From an uncultured Lachnospiraceae bacterium (GTDB taxonomy: Bacteria > Bacillota > Clostridia > Lachnospirales > Lachnospiraceae): 13,611 bases of DNA. The first letter of the stretch is position 1. Every line of letters starts with the position of its first letter. A program made the position numbers and the translations under genes. Under the pieces are notes generated by a model, which had not been told where the DNA came from, made no database searches, and saw nothing but the letters and a program-made list of their open reading frames with translations. The DNA is taken from the NCBI GenBank assembly GCA_910587715.1, contig CAJUMV010000064.1, positions 1-13,611 on the forward strand, in the 5' to 3' direction. Of this stretch, positions 6,297 to 13,602 are shown piece after piece.

Positions 6297-6306
6297 TTTT
6301 TATCAA
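6277..6306 (-). promoter_or_regulatory. Promoter of the MATE gene
   Basis: On the minus strand, TTGATA (6306-6301) and a perfect TATAAT (6282-6277) are separated by 18 nt, giving an expected start near 6270 and a leader of about 87 nt before the MATE ATG. This is the best match to a sigma-A promoter in the window. Confidence 0.6.
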
Positions 6307-6311
6307 ATTTA

Positions 6312-6320
6312 TGGTATTCT
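6312..6320 (+). promoter_or_regulatory. Candidate extended -10 promoter of the AraC-type regulator
   Basis: TGGTATTCT fits the extended -10 form TGnTATnnT. No good -35 box is visible upstream, as expected for this class. A start near 6327 would give a leader of about 60 nt with GGAGGG (6373-6378) 9 nt before ATG 6388. Confidence 0.35.
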
Positions 6321-6387
6321 ATACACAAAAGCAAGAAACGATAGACTTCTCGTGCACACTGTATGAGCAATCGGAGGGAACTTACAC

Positions 6388-7107
6388 ATGAAAATCAGAA
6401 AAGAACTTAACAGACAATTATATCAACAGAAAGCCTATGGGTATGAAAAAAAGCCCTACTACTTTGATGAAGCGGTCTTAGCCGCGATTCTCGGCGGTGA
6501 CGTTGAAACATTGGAAACGCTGATTGCATCCGGCGCGGTAATCTTGTCTATGGGAATGAGAAGCTTATCAAAAAATGAATTAAAAAACGGGAAGTATCAC
6601 TTCGTAATCACGGCGACATTTCTTGCCGAATCAGGAATTGACACAGGACTGGGTCACGACGAAGCCTACATGATTGCCGACATTTACAGCCGGAAAGCTG
6701 ACAGAGCCGATGCCTGCGGCGAGCTGCAGATTTTGCTTCAAAATATGTGTCTGGACTTTGCAAAACGAATCAGTGAAATTAAAAAGGAAGACACGACATC
6801 CTTTCACATCCGTAAATGTATCGATCATATTTATGAAGATTTAAGCGCGGACTTGTCCGTGAAAGAACTTGCCGACTTGACAAACCTGAACGCTTCCTAT
6901 CTTTGCAAATTATTTAAGCAGGAAACCGGAGAAACGATCAAAGAATATGTGACCGCAGCAAAAATGGACACAGCCCAGAATCTGCTGAAATACAGCGATC
7001 TGAGCTGTTCCGAAATTGCCGCCTCGCTCGGGTACTGTTCCCAGAGCGCGTTTACTTATGCCTTCCGGCGGTTTTCCGGGACGACGCCCGGAAAGTACCG
7101 GGGTTAA
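6388..7107 (+). CDS. AraC family transcriptional regulator
   Basis: A 239-residue regulator. The C-terminal 100 residues (about 140-239) form the double helix-turn-helix AraC/XylS DNA-binding domain: SVKELADLTNLNASYLCKLF (first HTH), KEYV, then CSEIAASLGYCSQSAFTYAF (second HTH) and the signature end FRRFSGTTPGKYR. The N-terminal 130 residues are a sensor-like domain without a recognisable cupin motif; it holds two short stretches, KNGKYHFVIT and LGHDEAYMIADIYSRK, of the type seen in other Clostridia AraC proteins with a YYF-E start, so the ligand is unknown. GGAGGG 9 nt upstream supports the start. It diverges from the MATE gene and may control it. Its stop overlaps the galE stop by 3 bases (7105-7106 shared plus T at 7104 and A at 7107). 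Confidence 0.9.
   Translation: MKIRKELNRQLYQQKAYGYEKKPYYFDEAVLAAILGGDVETLETLIASGAVILSMGMRSLSKNELKNGKYHFVITATFLAESGIDTGLGHDEAYMIADIYSRKADRADACGELQILLQNMCLDFAKRISEIKKEDTTSFHIRKCIDHIYEDLSADLSVKELADLTNLNASYLCKLFKQETGETIKEYVTAAKMDTAQNLLKYSDLSCSEIAASLGYCSQSAFTYAFRRFSGTTPGKYRG
7073..7094. other. Perfect 8-bp hairpin within the AraC 3' end, just past galE
   Basis: TTTCCGGG (7073-7080), loop ACGACG, CCCGGAAA (7087-7094). It encodes part of the conserved FSGTTPGK end of the AraC domain but also lies 9 nt beyond the galE stop on the minus strand, where it could end or stabilise galE mRNA. No U-tract follows on either strand. Confidence 0.35.
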
Positions 7108-8120
7108 TCCTCATACCCGTTCGGATTGTTGCTCTGCCATCTCCAGGAATCCGCGCACATCTCTTTGATGCCGTACTGCGCCTCCCAGCCAAGCTCTCTC
7201 TTCGCCTTATCCGCGTTGGAGTAGCAGGTTGCGATATCGCCCGCGCGTCTCTCCTTGATTACATAAGGAATCTTAACGCCGGTCGCCTCCTCGAAATTCT
7301 TCACGATATCGAGCACGCTGTAGCCCACGCCTGTTCCCAGATTGTAAATGCAAAGTCCCGCTTTCTCCTCAATCTTTTTCAGCGCCTTCACATGTCCTAC
7401 CGCCAAATCGACTACGTGGATATAGTCGCGCACGCCCGTGCCATCCGGCGTATCATAATCGTTTCCGAAAACGCCCAGCTCCTTCAGCTTGCCAACCGCA
7501 ACCTGCGTAATGTAGGGCATCAGGTTGTTGGGGATGCCGTTGGGGTTCTCTCCCATGGTACCGCTCTTGTGTGCGCCGATAGGGTTGAAATAGCGGAGCA
7601 GGATTACATTCCATTCAGGGTCCGCCTTCTGAATATCCATCAATATCTGCTCGAGCATGGATTTCGTCCAGCCGTAAGGGTTCGTGCACTGTCCCTTCGG
7701 GCACTCCTCCGTAATCGGAATCATCGCCGGATCGCCGTACACCGTCGCGGACGAGGAGAAAATGATGTTCTTCACATTGTGCTTGCGCATCACATCCACC
7801 AGCGTCAATGTCCCCGCGATATTGTTCTCATAATATTCCCAAGGCTTCTGCACGGACTCGCCAACCGCCTTAAGTCCCGCAAAATGGATGCAGGAGTCAA
7901 TCTGCTCCTTCGCAAATACATGCTCTAAAGCGTCCCTGTCCAGAATATCCGCCTTATAAAATTTCACGGGCTTTCCCGTAATCTTCTCCACCCTCTCCAG
8001 AGACTTTTCGCTGGAGTTCGCCAGATTGTCCACTACCACCACATCATAGCCCGCGTTCTGTAATTCCACTACCGTGTGGGAACCGATATACCCCGCGCCG
8101 CCTGTCACCAAGATTGCCAT
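7104..8120 (-). CDS. galE: UDP-glucose 4-epimerase
   Basis: A 338-residue extended short-chain dehydrogenase that interconverts UDP-glucose and UDP-galactose in the Leloir pathway, in the cytoplasm. The Rossmann NAD-binding motif GGAGYIGSH is at 7-15, the acidic residue binding adenosine ribose is D31 (VVDNL), the SSSATVYG block (122-129) contributes the catalytic serine/threonine, and the catalytic pair is Y149 and K153 (NPYGWTK). RYFNPIGAH and GTGVRDYIHVVDLA are GalE-specific. Full family length. An AAAGGCGGGG ribosome binding site precedes the ATG, and two tandem promoter-like pairs lie in the 132-nt gap to the pyrophosphorylase upstream. The gene follows its substrate-producing partner. 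Convergent with the AraC gene, with overlapping stops. Confidence 0.97.
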   Translation of the reverse strand: MAILVTGGAGYIGSHTVVELQNAGYDVVVVDNLANSSEKSLERVEKITGKPVKFYKADILDRDALEHVFAKEQIDSCIHFAGLKAVGESVQKPWEYYENNIAGTLTLVDVMRKHNVKNIIFSSSATVYGDPAMIPITEECPKGQCTNPYGWTKSMLEQILMDIQKADPEWNVILLRYFNPIGAHKSGTMGENPNGIPNNLMPYITQVAVGKLKELGVFGNDYDTPDGTGVRDYIHVVDLAVGHVKALKKIEEKAGLCIYNLGTGVGYSVLDIVKNFEEATGVKIPYVIKERRAGDIATCYSNADKAKRELGWEAQYGIKEMCADSWRWQSNNPNGYED

Positions 8121-8176
8121 AACCGCACCCCGCCTTTCTTTTCGGAAACTTTGTTTTTTGTTCTTAACGCAATTAC

Positions 8177-8232
8177 AGTGTATACCGTTTTTCCAACAGT
8201 TTCAATACAGGAATGTTATCTAAACCTGTCAA
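8177..8232 (-). promoter_or_regulatory. Two tandem candidate promoters for galE
   Basis: On the minus strand, P1 is TTGACA (8232-8227, perfect) with TGTATT (8209-8204) at 17 nt; P2 is TTGAAA (8205-8200) with TACACT (8182-8177), also at 17 nt. Either would let galE be expressed apart from the upstream pyrophosphorylase gene. The rest of the 8121-8252 gap shows no clear terminator. Confidence 0.45.
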
Positions 8233-8252
8233 AATGTTATATGCGCACAACA

Positions 8253-9479
8253 CTACAATATAATCCCATTCTCCCTACAAAGCTCCCTTGCGCTCTCCAC
8301 CGAGTCAATCCCCGTCTTATTCTTGATAGGCGCAAACTCCTTATTTCTGACCACCTCGTAGGGCAGGCAGGAATCCAGCTCGTGAATCATGTCAAGCACA
8401 AGCTGCTCGAACTTATAGCCGTTTGGCTCTTCCGGCTTCACCAGCTCTCCTTTTTCGTCCAGATAAGGAATCTTTTTCTCCACGATATGAAGCGGGAGTT
8501 TCCGCGCCACAATCTCCTCCAAATCCTTCACCCGGAACAGATAATTTAAAATCACGCCGAAATGGTAAGCCGGTGTGCCGTCCGCGAGCTTCGCCTCCAT
8601 CAGCTCGGGCGTCATATCGTAGTATTCCACAATGGACGGTCTGCCGTCCTCTAAGCACATCGCGCCCACTTTTTCATCCGGCGCGTTCTTCGCCACCACC
8701 TTCGCGCCTACCGCGCTGTCTGTCGAAATCGTCGCACCCACAAAGCAGGGGTCGGCAATGCGCTGCAGCACATTGTCCACGGAAAACACATTGAGCCACT
8801 CCACGCCCGCCTGATGCATTTTCTCCGCCACGCCCCATTTCTTCATGGACAAAAACCAGCCGCCGTTGCCGTTGGGAGAAGTGGACATTTTGTTCTTTGC
8901 TTCCATATATACCTTCCCCATATAATCTGACGCCGGCGCCATATCCTGCATAAAGAAGGTCACATAGTCCGCATTGTAGCCAAAATACTTCTTCTCCTGA
9001 AAGAAACTGACAGTCGCGTCATGATTCTTGTCGCTGGTCATCACATAGAGAGGAACCCACGCCCCCGCCTGGTCTACTACGTCCATCAGGTTTTCAACCA
9101 GACGCTGGAAGATAAACACATCCTTTGTCAGTCCGATATTGTAAACACCCTTCGGCGCATCGGAGCCGAGTCTCGTACCCATGCCGCCCGCTAAAAGCAC
9201 TGCGCCTACTTTTCCTTCCCTGATTGCCTGTAAACCGATTTCCGTGTACTCCTCTCTCTTCTTTGCAATTTCCGGAAGCTGCATGACCGCAATCGGCTCA
9301 ATCTTCCCTCTGGGATTTAACGTTTCCTTCTTTTCGCACAGCGACAGCACATCGAAATCCGTCTGCTCAATCTGGGTAAGCAGCGTCTCCTTCTCCTCAT
9401 CCGTCAACTCCTCATAATATTTCAGCACATGAAGCTGTCCGTATTTTTCCAGTTTTTTGTAAGCCTCCTGATAATTCAT
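8253..9479 (-). CDS. UDPGP-type UTP--sugar-1-phosphate uridylyltransferase (UDP-glucose or UDP-HexNAc pyrophosphorylase)
   Basis: A 408-residue nucleotidyltransferase that joins UTP and a sugar 1-phosphate to give UDP-sugar plus pyrophosphate. The sequence is of the eukaryote-like UDPGP family, not bacterial GalU: the nucleotide loop LAGGMGTRLG is at 96-105, followed by APKGVYNIG, the uridine-contact block SPNGNGGWF, FSVDNVL, and FGVILNYLF near the C-terminal domain. Family members use glucose-1-P, GlcNAc-1-P or several sugars; the galE neighbour favours a role in UDP-glucose/UDP-galactose or the matching HexNAc sugars. The start is ATG 9479, since GGAGGG (9489-9484) lies 4 nt upstream; an in-frame ATG at 9503 lacks a site. 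It precedes galE by 132 nt on the same strand. Confidence 0.9.
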   Translation of the reverse strand: MNYQEAYKKLEKYGQLHVLKYYEELTDEEKETLLTQIEQTDFDVLSLCEKKETLNPRGKIEPIAVMQLPEIAKKREEYTEIGLQAIREGKVGAVLLAGGMGTRLGSDAPKGVYNIGLTKDVFIFQRLVENLMDVVDQAGAWVPLYVMTSDKNHDATVSFFQEKKYFGYNADYVTFFMQDMAPASDYMGKVYMEAKNKMSTSPNGNGGWFLSMKKWGVAEKMHQAGVEWLNVFSVDNVLQRIADPCFVGATISTDSAVGAKVVAKNAPDEKVGAMCLEDGRPSIVEYYDMTPELMEAKLADGTPAYHFGVILNYLFRVKDLEEIVARKLPLHIVEKKIPYLDEKGELVKPEEPNGYKFEQLVLDMIHELDSCLPYEVVRNKEFAPIKNKTGIDSVESARELCRENGIIL

Positions 9480-9483
9480 AATA

Positions 9484-9489
9484 CCCTCC
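9484..9489 (-). promoter_or_regulatory. Ribosome binding site deciding the pyrophosphorylase start
   Basis: GGAGGG on the minus strand, 4 nt before ATG 9479 and inside the longer frame from 9503, favours the shorter protein beginning MNYQEAYKK. Confidence 0.65.
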
Positions 9490-9543
9490 GCTTTCCGACA
9501 CATTTGTCATATTTGGATTTACCATTCACACGTATTAATTACT

Positions 9544-9572
9544 ATCTTAACACGAGGCGGCTCCATGCTCAA
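9544..9572 (-). promoter_or_regulatory. Candidate promoter of the pyrophosphorylase gene
   Basis: On the minus strand, TTGAGC (9572-9567) and TAAGAT (9549-9544) have 17-nt spacing; each matches 4 of 6 consensus bases. The leader before ATG 9479 would be about 55-60 nt. No intrinsic terminator is seen after the lyase gene, so readthrough from that operon is also possible. Confidence 0.35.
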
Positions 9573-9594
9573 CAGGGAAATCCGTCACAAAAAG

Positions 9595-10083
9595 TCAGAA
9601 AAAATCATCCGGCTCCACCACTGCTTCCCCCTCCACTTTCACCCATTCCGCAGGATTCTCACCGCGGGAGGCTATGTAATAGTAAGCGGCCGGTCTGCCG
9701 ACCCCATGACAGGCGTCATGCCAGATATCCCGCTTAAGGACAGCCACATCCCCCCGCCCCAAAAGCAGGGCATGGACATCCGCCGCCCTGGGCGGTCTGT
9801 CGCCGCAGGGCTTTGCCACGCAGAGGATAACAGGGTCTGCCGCGCAGAACACCGCCTCCATAGTATGCGCATGTTTCTCCATAGAATGCAGGGCATAAGG
9901 CGCGCTCTGACCGATGGTGCAGCCGAGATGTCCCGGCGTGTCGATAAGCGGCAGGCATGTCATATGATCCTCAAAGGAAACGCTGCTGCTGTGCATCACA
10001 CGTTCCCTGTCCCGGAACATATTAAAATAAATGCCATAATCTCTGAAATCAAAATCTCTTATCTTTTCTGTATGGATAATCAT
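9595..10083 (-). CDS. Ureidoglycolate lyase-like (AllA family) cupin-type protein
   Basis: A 162-residue protein, the usual size for ureidoglycolate lyase, which cleaves ureidoglycolate to glyoxylate and urea at the end of the allantoin/purine degradation path. The core H66-SMEKHAHTME76, followed after about 45 residues by the G111-DVAVLKRDIWH122 block and a hydrophobic AAYYYIAS strand, parallels the AllA pattern (HELERH, then the GV-NVWH block). The similarity is moderate, so a related cupin acting on another ureide or sugar acid is possible. Its ATG overlaps the stop of permease 2 as ATGA (10083-10080), with AAGGAG 5 nt upstream, showing translational coupling to the importer operon. This context supports catabolism of the imported compound. 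No signal peptide; cytosolic. Confidence 0.6.
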   Translation of the reverse strand: MIIHTEKIRDFDFRDYGIYFNMFRDRERVMHSSSVSFEDHMTCLPLIDTPGHLGCTIGQSAPYALHSMEKHAHTMEAVFCAADPVILCVAKPCGDRPPRAADVHALLLGRGDVAVLKRDIWHDACHGVGRPAAYYYIASRGENPAEWVKVEGEAVVEPDDFF

Positions 10084-10831
10084 ACGCTCTCCTTTCTCAG
10101 CTCGCCTAAGTTAGTCAGGCACATGACAAGCACCGTGATAATATAAGGCGCTGTCAGCACAAGCTGCGAAGGAATGCTGAATCCCTGCAGACCCACGGAA
10201 AGCGCGTCTGCGAAGGCAAAAATCAGACAGGCAAGAGACGATTTCAAGGGATCCCCTTTGCCGATTCTCGCCGCCGACACAGCCAAAAAACCTTTCCCGG
10301 CAGACATATTTTCCGTAAACATGGAAATGCCGCAAAGTGGCAGGCAGGTTCCCGCCGCACCCGTAAGTACACCTGTGACGATCAAGGATGCCCACTTGTA
10401 TTTCAGCACGGAAACGCCGGAGGACTGCATCGCCTCTTCACCGTGCCGAAACTTTTGATTCTGGGATCCATCACGGATCCTCTGGTGTGAAAAATATTGT
10501 ACATCAGCAGGGTGGTAAATCCCCATGCGCTCAGATTCATGGCTATGCCGATTACAATTGGGTCTGATTTAAAATGCAGAACAAAAATTCCGAATACAGC
10601 GGACATAACAATGCCTGCGGCAATACCGAAAAGCAGTCCCATAAACGGGCTCTCAAACAGATAGCTTCCCCAAGTGGCAAAGAACGCACTCGTCAGCACA
10701 TAACTCTCCAGACCGATATTAAAAATCTTTGCCTTGTGGCCGTATGCGCTTCCCACTGCCGCAAAAGCAATCGGCGCCGACATACGAACCATTGCCGACA
10801 GCGTGGAAACACTGAATAATAATTGCAGCAT
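10080..10831 (-). pseudogene. BMP/Nup-type ABC importer permease 2, internal deletion with frameshift
   Basis: Two reading frames together form a second permease of the basic-membrane-protein/nucleoside ABC class (YufQ/NupQ-like). The first (10831 to about 10450) carries the N-terminal membrane spans, FNIGLESYVLTSAF and HFKSDPIVIGIAMNL, ending DPRIKSF. The second (about 10443 to 10080) resumes at GEEAMQSSGVSVLKYKW, equivalent to the RAVGENxxAAxxxGI loop, and runs through ENMSAGKGFLA, FADALSVGLQG and IPSQLVLTAPY. The span normally between these blocks is absent: the joined product is about 250 residues against roughly 300 for the family, and the frames differ. So some 50 residues plus a frame are lost near 10440-10455. 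Start ATG 10831 is preferred: GGAGG (10846-10842) is 10 nt upstream, while GTG 10840 is only 1 nt away. Overlaps nothing essential of permease 1. Confidence 0.8.
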
Positions 10832-10836
10832 ATGTG

Positions 10837-11928
10837 TCACGCCTCCTCTCTCTGTACGCGCAGCCTGCGTATCTGTCGTTTTTCTTTAAGCCGCCCGTAC
10901 AACGCTTCATAGTCTATGGCAACAAGCAGTACAAACACGGACTGAAGCACCATGACCACCAGCCGGTTTGTAGAAGTGGTGCGTTCCATCTGAAAAGAAC
11001 CTGCCTTTAACATCCCCCAGACGATGGAAATAAGAACCACCGCCAGCGGATTGTTCTTCGCGATGGATGCGATCATCACGCCGTCCCAGCCCAGATTCAG
11101 CGCAAAGGCGGGACGGAATTTGCCGAAGGCTCCGGTCATCTCCGTGCCGCCGCACACGCCACTGATAAAGCCGCTGAGCAGAAAGATCATAATAAAAGTC
11201 CTCTTGTAATTGACGCCGCCATACCTGGAAAAACGTAAGTTTTCCCCCACCTGTTTCAGCTCGTACCCCTCCACCGTGTAGCGGTAGAGCAGATGGATGA
11301 CAACCGCAATGCCAATGGCGAAAAAGAATGCCGTGGTGGCACTCGTCTTCGGTATGATGACAGAGAGCCTTGCCGTGGGCAGCATGTCCGGCGTCGCGAT
11401 GGCATCTGCCAGTTCCGAGGCATCAAATCCCATATATTTAAAGACAAGATACTCCGTAAAAAGATTCGCCGCGTAGTTTAGCATCAACGTACAAATCAGC
11501 TCATTCACATTGAGCTTTAATTTCAGAATAGCCGGGATAAATGCAAACGCCATGCCCGCCAGCCCGCCGATCAGAAGGCAGACCGGAATATGGAGAAAAC
11601 GGGGCAGGGAAAGCGCAGATCCGGCAATCGCCGCTGCGAAAGCGCCGAAATACATCTGCCCCTCAATGCCACAATTCCAGATGCCGGATTTAAATGCCAC
11701 CACAGCGGCAATTCCCGTGATGATACTGGGTGTCGCCCATCGAATGGTAGTGCCGATTGCGCCGGGACTTCCCACGGAACCGACGACCATCGCCCGGAAA
11801 GCTTCCACAGGACTATTTCCCTGAGAGAGAATAATAAGCGCCCCGATCGCCATAACCAAAATCACGGCAGCCACGTATTTCAATATTTCCAGTTTTGCCG
11901 ACAAAGTCAGCTTCCATTTTATTTTCAT
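10837..11928 (-). CDS. BMP/Nup-type ABC importer permease 1
   Basis: A 363-residue integral membrane subunit of a carbohydrate-uptake-2-like ABC importer whose known relatives (YufP, NupP, BmpC types) import nucleosides. About ten hydrophobic segments are visible. Family marks are the TPSIITGIAAVVAFKSGIWN run (66-85) into CGIEGQM, the LICTLMLNYAA segment (144-154), and the cytosolic coupling loop QVGENLRFSRYGGVN (226-240) that contacts the ATPase, followed by LSGFISGVCGG. The start MKIKWK at 11928 is chosen because GGAGGG (11938-11933) lies 4 nt upstream; the longer in-frame ATG at 11976 falls inside the intercistronic hairpins. Second gene of the operon, after the ATPase. Intact. Confidence 0.9.
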   Translation of the reverse strand: MKIKWKLTLSAKLEILKYVAAVILVMAIGALIILSQGNSPVEAFRAMVVGSVGSPGAIGTTIRWATPSIITGIAAVVAFKSGIWNCGIEGQMYFGAFAAAIAGSALSLPRFLHIPVCLLIGGLAGMAFAFIPAILKLKLNVNELICTLMLNYAANLFTEYLVFKYMGFDASELADAIATPDMLPTARLSVIIPKTSATTAFFFAIGIAVVIHLLYRYTVEGYELKQVGENLRFSRYGGVNYKRTFIMIFLLSGFISGVCGGTEMTGAFGKFRPAFALNLGWDGVMIASIAKNNPLAVVLISIVWGMLKAGSFQMERTTSTNRLVVMVLQSVFVLLVAIDYEALYGRLKEKRQIRRLRVQREEA

Positions 11929-11953
11929 GTAACCCTCCATTATTCCATCATGC

Positions 11954-11981
11954 GGAGAATGCTGCTTTTCAGGCATTCTCC
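11954..11981. other. Intercistronic hairpin, distal
   Basis: GGAGAATG (11954-11961) and CATTCTCC (11974-11981) pair perfectly over 8 bp around a 12-nt loop that holds a further CTG/CAG pairing. It lies 16 nt upstream of the ribosome binding site of permease 1 and could tune its translation or protect mRNA. No U-tract. Confidence 0.4.
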
Positions 11982-11983
11982 TG

Positions 11984-12047
11984 AGTGAAACATAGAACTT
12001 CTTGGCGAAGCAGCCATTGCTGCTGAGCTTTAGAAGTTCTTTTCACT
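11984..12047. other. Large intercistronic hairpin after the ATPase gene
   Basis: The arms AGTGAAA (11984-11990) plus AGAACTTCT (11994-12002) pair with AGAAGTTCT (12032-12040) plus TTTCACT (12041-12047), giving 9 and 7 bp with a 3-nt bulge; an inner AGCAGC/GCTGCT stem is possible. It begins directly at the base after the ATPase stop codon. The lack of a U-tract suggests mRNA stabilisation or partial termination between subunits. Confidence 0.5.
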
Positions 12048-13559
12048 CTATCCACCCAACATATATAGTCCGATCGTCTTTTCAGAAAGTTCCGGCGTGT
12101 TCTCCAAATCTGCGGCAATCCCGCCGTTGTACATGACAAGGATCCTGTCCGACAGTTCCATGACCTCGCCCAGCTCATGGCTGACCAGGAGAACCGATAC
12201 CCCCTGCGCGGCAATGTCTATAATCTTCTGCCAGATAAATTCGATCGCGCCCACATCAATGCCCCTAGTAGGCTCCTCGATAATAAGCAGCTCGTTATTC
12301 TGCGCAAATTCCCGCCCCACAATGGTTTTCTGGATATTGCCGCCTGAAAGATCGCCGATCTTATTGTGGATGTCCTGCACTTTTACCTGATAATTCTCCA
12401 CCACGGCATTCGTGAAGGACACTGCCTCCTCCCTGTCTATCAGCCATGGAATCCTAAATTTATGCGCCACATGGTATCCCATGATACAGTTTTCCACCAG
12501 ACTCCCGTTCACATTACAGCCCGTGGAAATGCGGTCCTGCGGCACATAACCAATCCGTTTTTCCCGCTTTTGCCTGGGGGTCGCCATGGTAATGTCCTCG
12601 CCCTTATATGTGATCGTACCGCCAAAGGGTGTCCGCAGCCCGAAGACCGCCTCGATCAGCTCACCCTGACCGGAACCTGCCACGCCCGCAATACCGAGAA
12701 TTTCTCCCTTGCGCACAGAAAAAGACACATCCTTCACCTTCTTTGCCCCGTCGCTGCCAAGAGCGGTAAGATGATTCACAACAAGAATCGGCTCCTCAAT
12801 TTCCTTCTCTGCCTTCTTGGTACTAAAGAGCACCTGCCGCCCCACCATCAGATTTGCCAGCCCGTGCTCGTCCGTCTCCTCCGGTTTTAAATTTCCGGTC
12901 ACCACCCCGTTTTTTAATACCGTGATGTAATCCGAAATCTCCATCACTTCCTTTAATTTGTGGGTGATCAGAATCACCGTCTTTCCCTGTTTCGTCAGAT
13001 AACGGATGGCACGGAAAAGTCCCTCGATTCCCTGCGGCGTCAGCACGGAGGTCGGCTCGTCCAGAATAATGATCTGAGCGCCTTTGTATAATACTTTGAC
13101 AATCTCCACCTGCTGCAAAAGCGACACGGGCAGTTCCGACACTCTCTTTTCAAGCGGAATGGAAAAACCGTATTTCCCGGCAATCTCCGTGATATCTTTT
13201 GCCGCCTGCTTTTTATCCAGAAAGCCGCCGTATTTTTTCGTTTCAAATCCCATCATCAGATTCTCCAACACCGTCAGTTCGGGAAAGAGCATGAACTCCT
13301 GGTGCACCATGCCAATGCCGCACCTCGCCGCATCGTTGGGTCCCCGGAAAACAACCTGCCTGCCCTCCACATAGATCTCGCCCCGATCGGGCTTATAGAT
13401 CCCGGAGATAATATTCATCAACGTGCTCTTGCCCGCACCGTTCTCACCGATAACGGCGTGTACGGTGCCGCGCCTCACGCTTAAGCCGACGTCGTCATTG
13501 GCGGTGAGCGCGCCAAAATGCTTGTAGATATGCTTTGCCTCCAGAATCATATCCTCCAT
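12048..13559 (-). CDS. BMP/Nup-type ABC importer ATPase, tandem nucleotide-binding domains
   Basis: A 503-residue cytosolic ATPase with two fused ABC domains that powers the two permeases (YufO/NupO-like; ribose/nucleoside importer class). Domain 1: Walker A GENGAGKST (38-46), Q-loop Q87, a signature altered to LPVSLLQQ (143-150), Walker B IIILDEPT (163-170), H200. Domain 2: the Walker A equivalent is degenerate, GVAGSGQGE (292-300, no GKS/T), then a standard LSGGN signature (404-408), LLIIEEPTRGID (424-435) with E428 for Asp, and H461. Such asymmetry, one active and one structural site, is usual in this family. The start at 13559 directly follows a hairpin; MILEAKH at 13550 is an alternative with GGAGG too close. 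Head of the operon as seen; a BMP-like binding protein is expected upstream. Confidence 0.95.
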   Translation of the reverse strand: MEDMILEAKHIYKHFGALTANDDVGLSVRRGTVHAVIGENGAGKSTLMNIISGIYKPDRGEIYVEGRQVVFRGPNDAARCGIGMVHQEFMLFPELTVLENLMMGFETKKYGGFLDKKQAAKDITEIAGKYGFSIPLEKRVSELPVSLLQQVEIVKVLYKGAQIIILDEPTSVLTPQGIEGLFRAIRYLTKQGKTVILITHKLKEVMEISDYITVLKNGVVTGNLKPEETDEHGLANLMVGRQVLFSTKKAEKEIEEPILVVNHLTALGSDGAKKVKDVSFSVRKGEILGIAGVAGSGQGELIEAVFGLRTPFGGTITYKGEDITMATPRQKREKRIGYVPQDRISTGCNVNGSLVENCIMGYHVAHKFRIPWLIDREEAVSFTNAVVENYQVKVQDIHNKIGDLSGGNIQKTIVGREFAQNNELLIIEEPTRGIDVGAIEFIWQKIIDIAAQGVSVLLVSHELGEVMELSDRILVMYNGGIAADLENTPELSEKTIGLYMLGG

Positions 13560-13560
13560 A

Positions 13561-13602
13561 AAAACCTGCTAACAAAAGTCAAGACTTTTTAGCAGGTTTT
13601 TT
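13561..13602. terminator. Bidirectional intrinsic terminator-type hairpin at the ATPase 5' end
   Basis: AAAACCTGCTA (13561-13571) and TAGCAGGTTTT (13590-13600) form a perfect 11-bp stem, with an inner AAAGT/ACTTT stem. A T6 run (13597-13602) ends it on the plus strand; on the minus strand U5 (13564-13560) runs straight into the ATPase ATG. So on the coding strand it would end or attenuate transcription from an upstream gene just before the ATPase. Any associated sensor lies beyond the window. Confidence 0.65.

Noticed and set aside
6270..6301. Plus-strand intrinsic terminator
   Set aside because: The stem and T6 look right, but no plus-strand transcript is expected to end there; the stem overlaps the MATE -10 box, favouring an operator.
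7392..7928. Long plus-strand open frame (178 codons) opposite galE
   Set aside because: It lies wholly antisense to a textbook galE, is rich in Arg, His and Ile in the manner of mirror frames, and has no domain or ribosome binding site.
9565..10146. Plus-strand open frame (193 codons) opposite the lyase-like gene
   Set aside because: Low-complexity basic composition and no start signal; the minus-strand gene has SD, coupling and a family match.
12366..12890. Plus-strand open frame (174 codons) opposite the ABC ATPase
   Set aside because: His- and Pro-rich mirror of a clearly coding ATPase.
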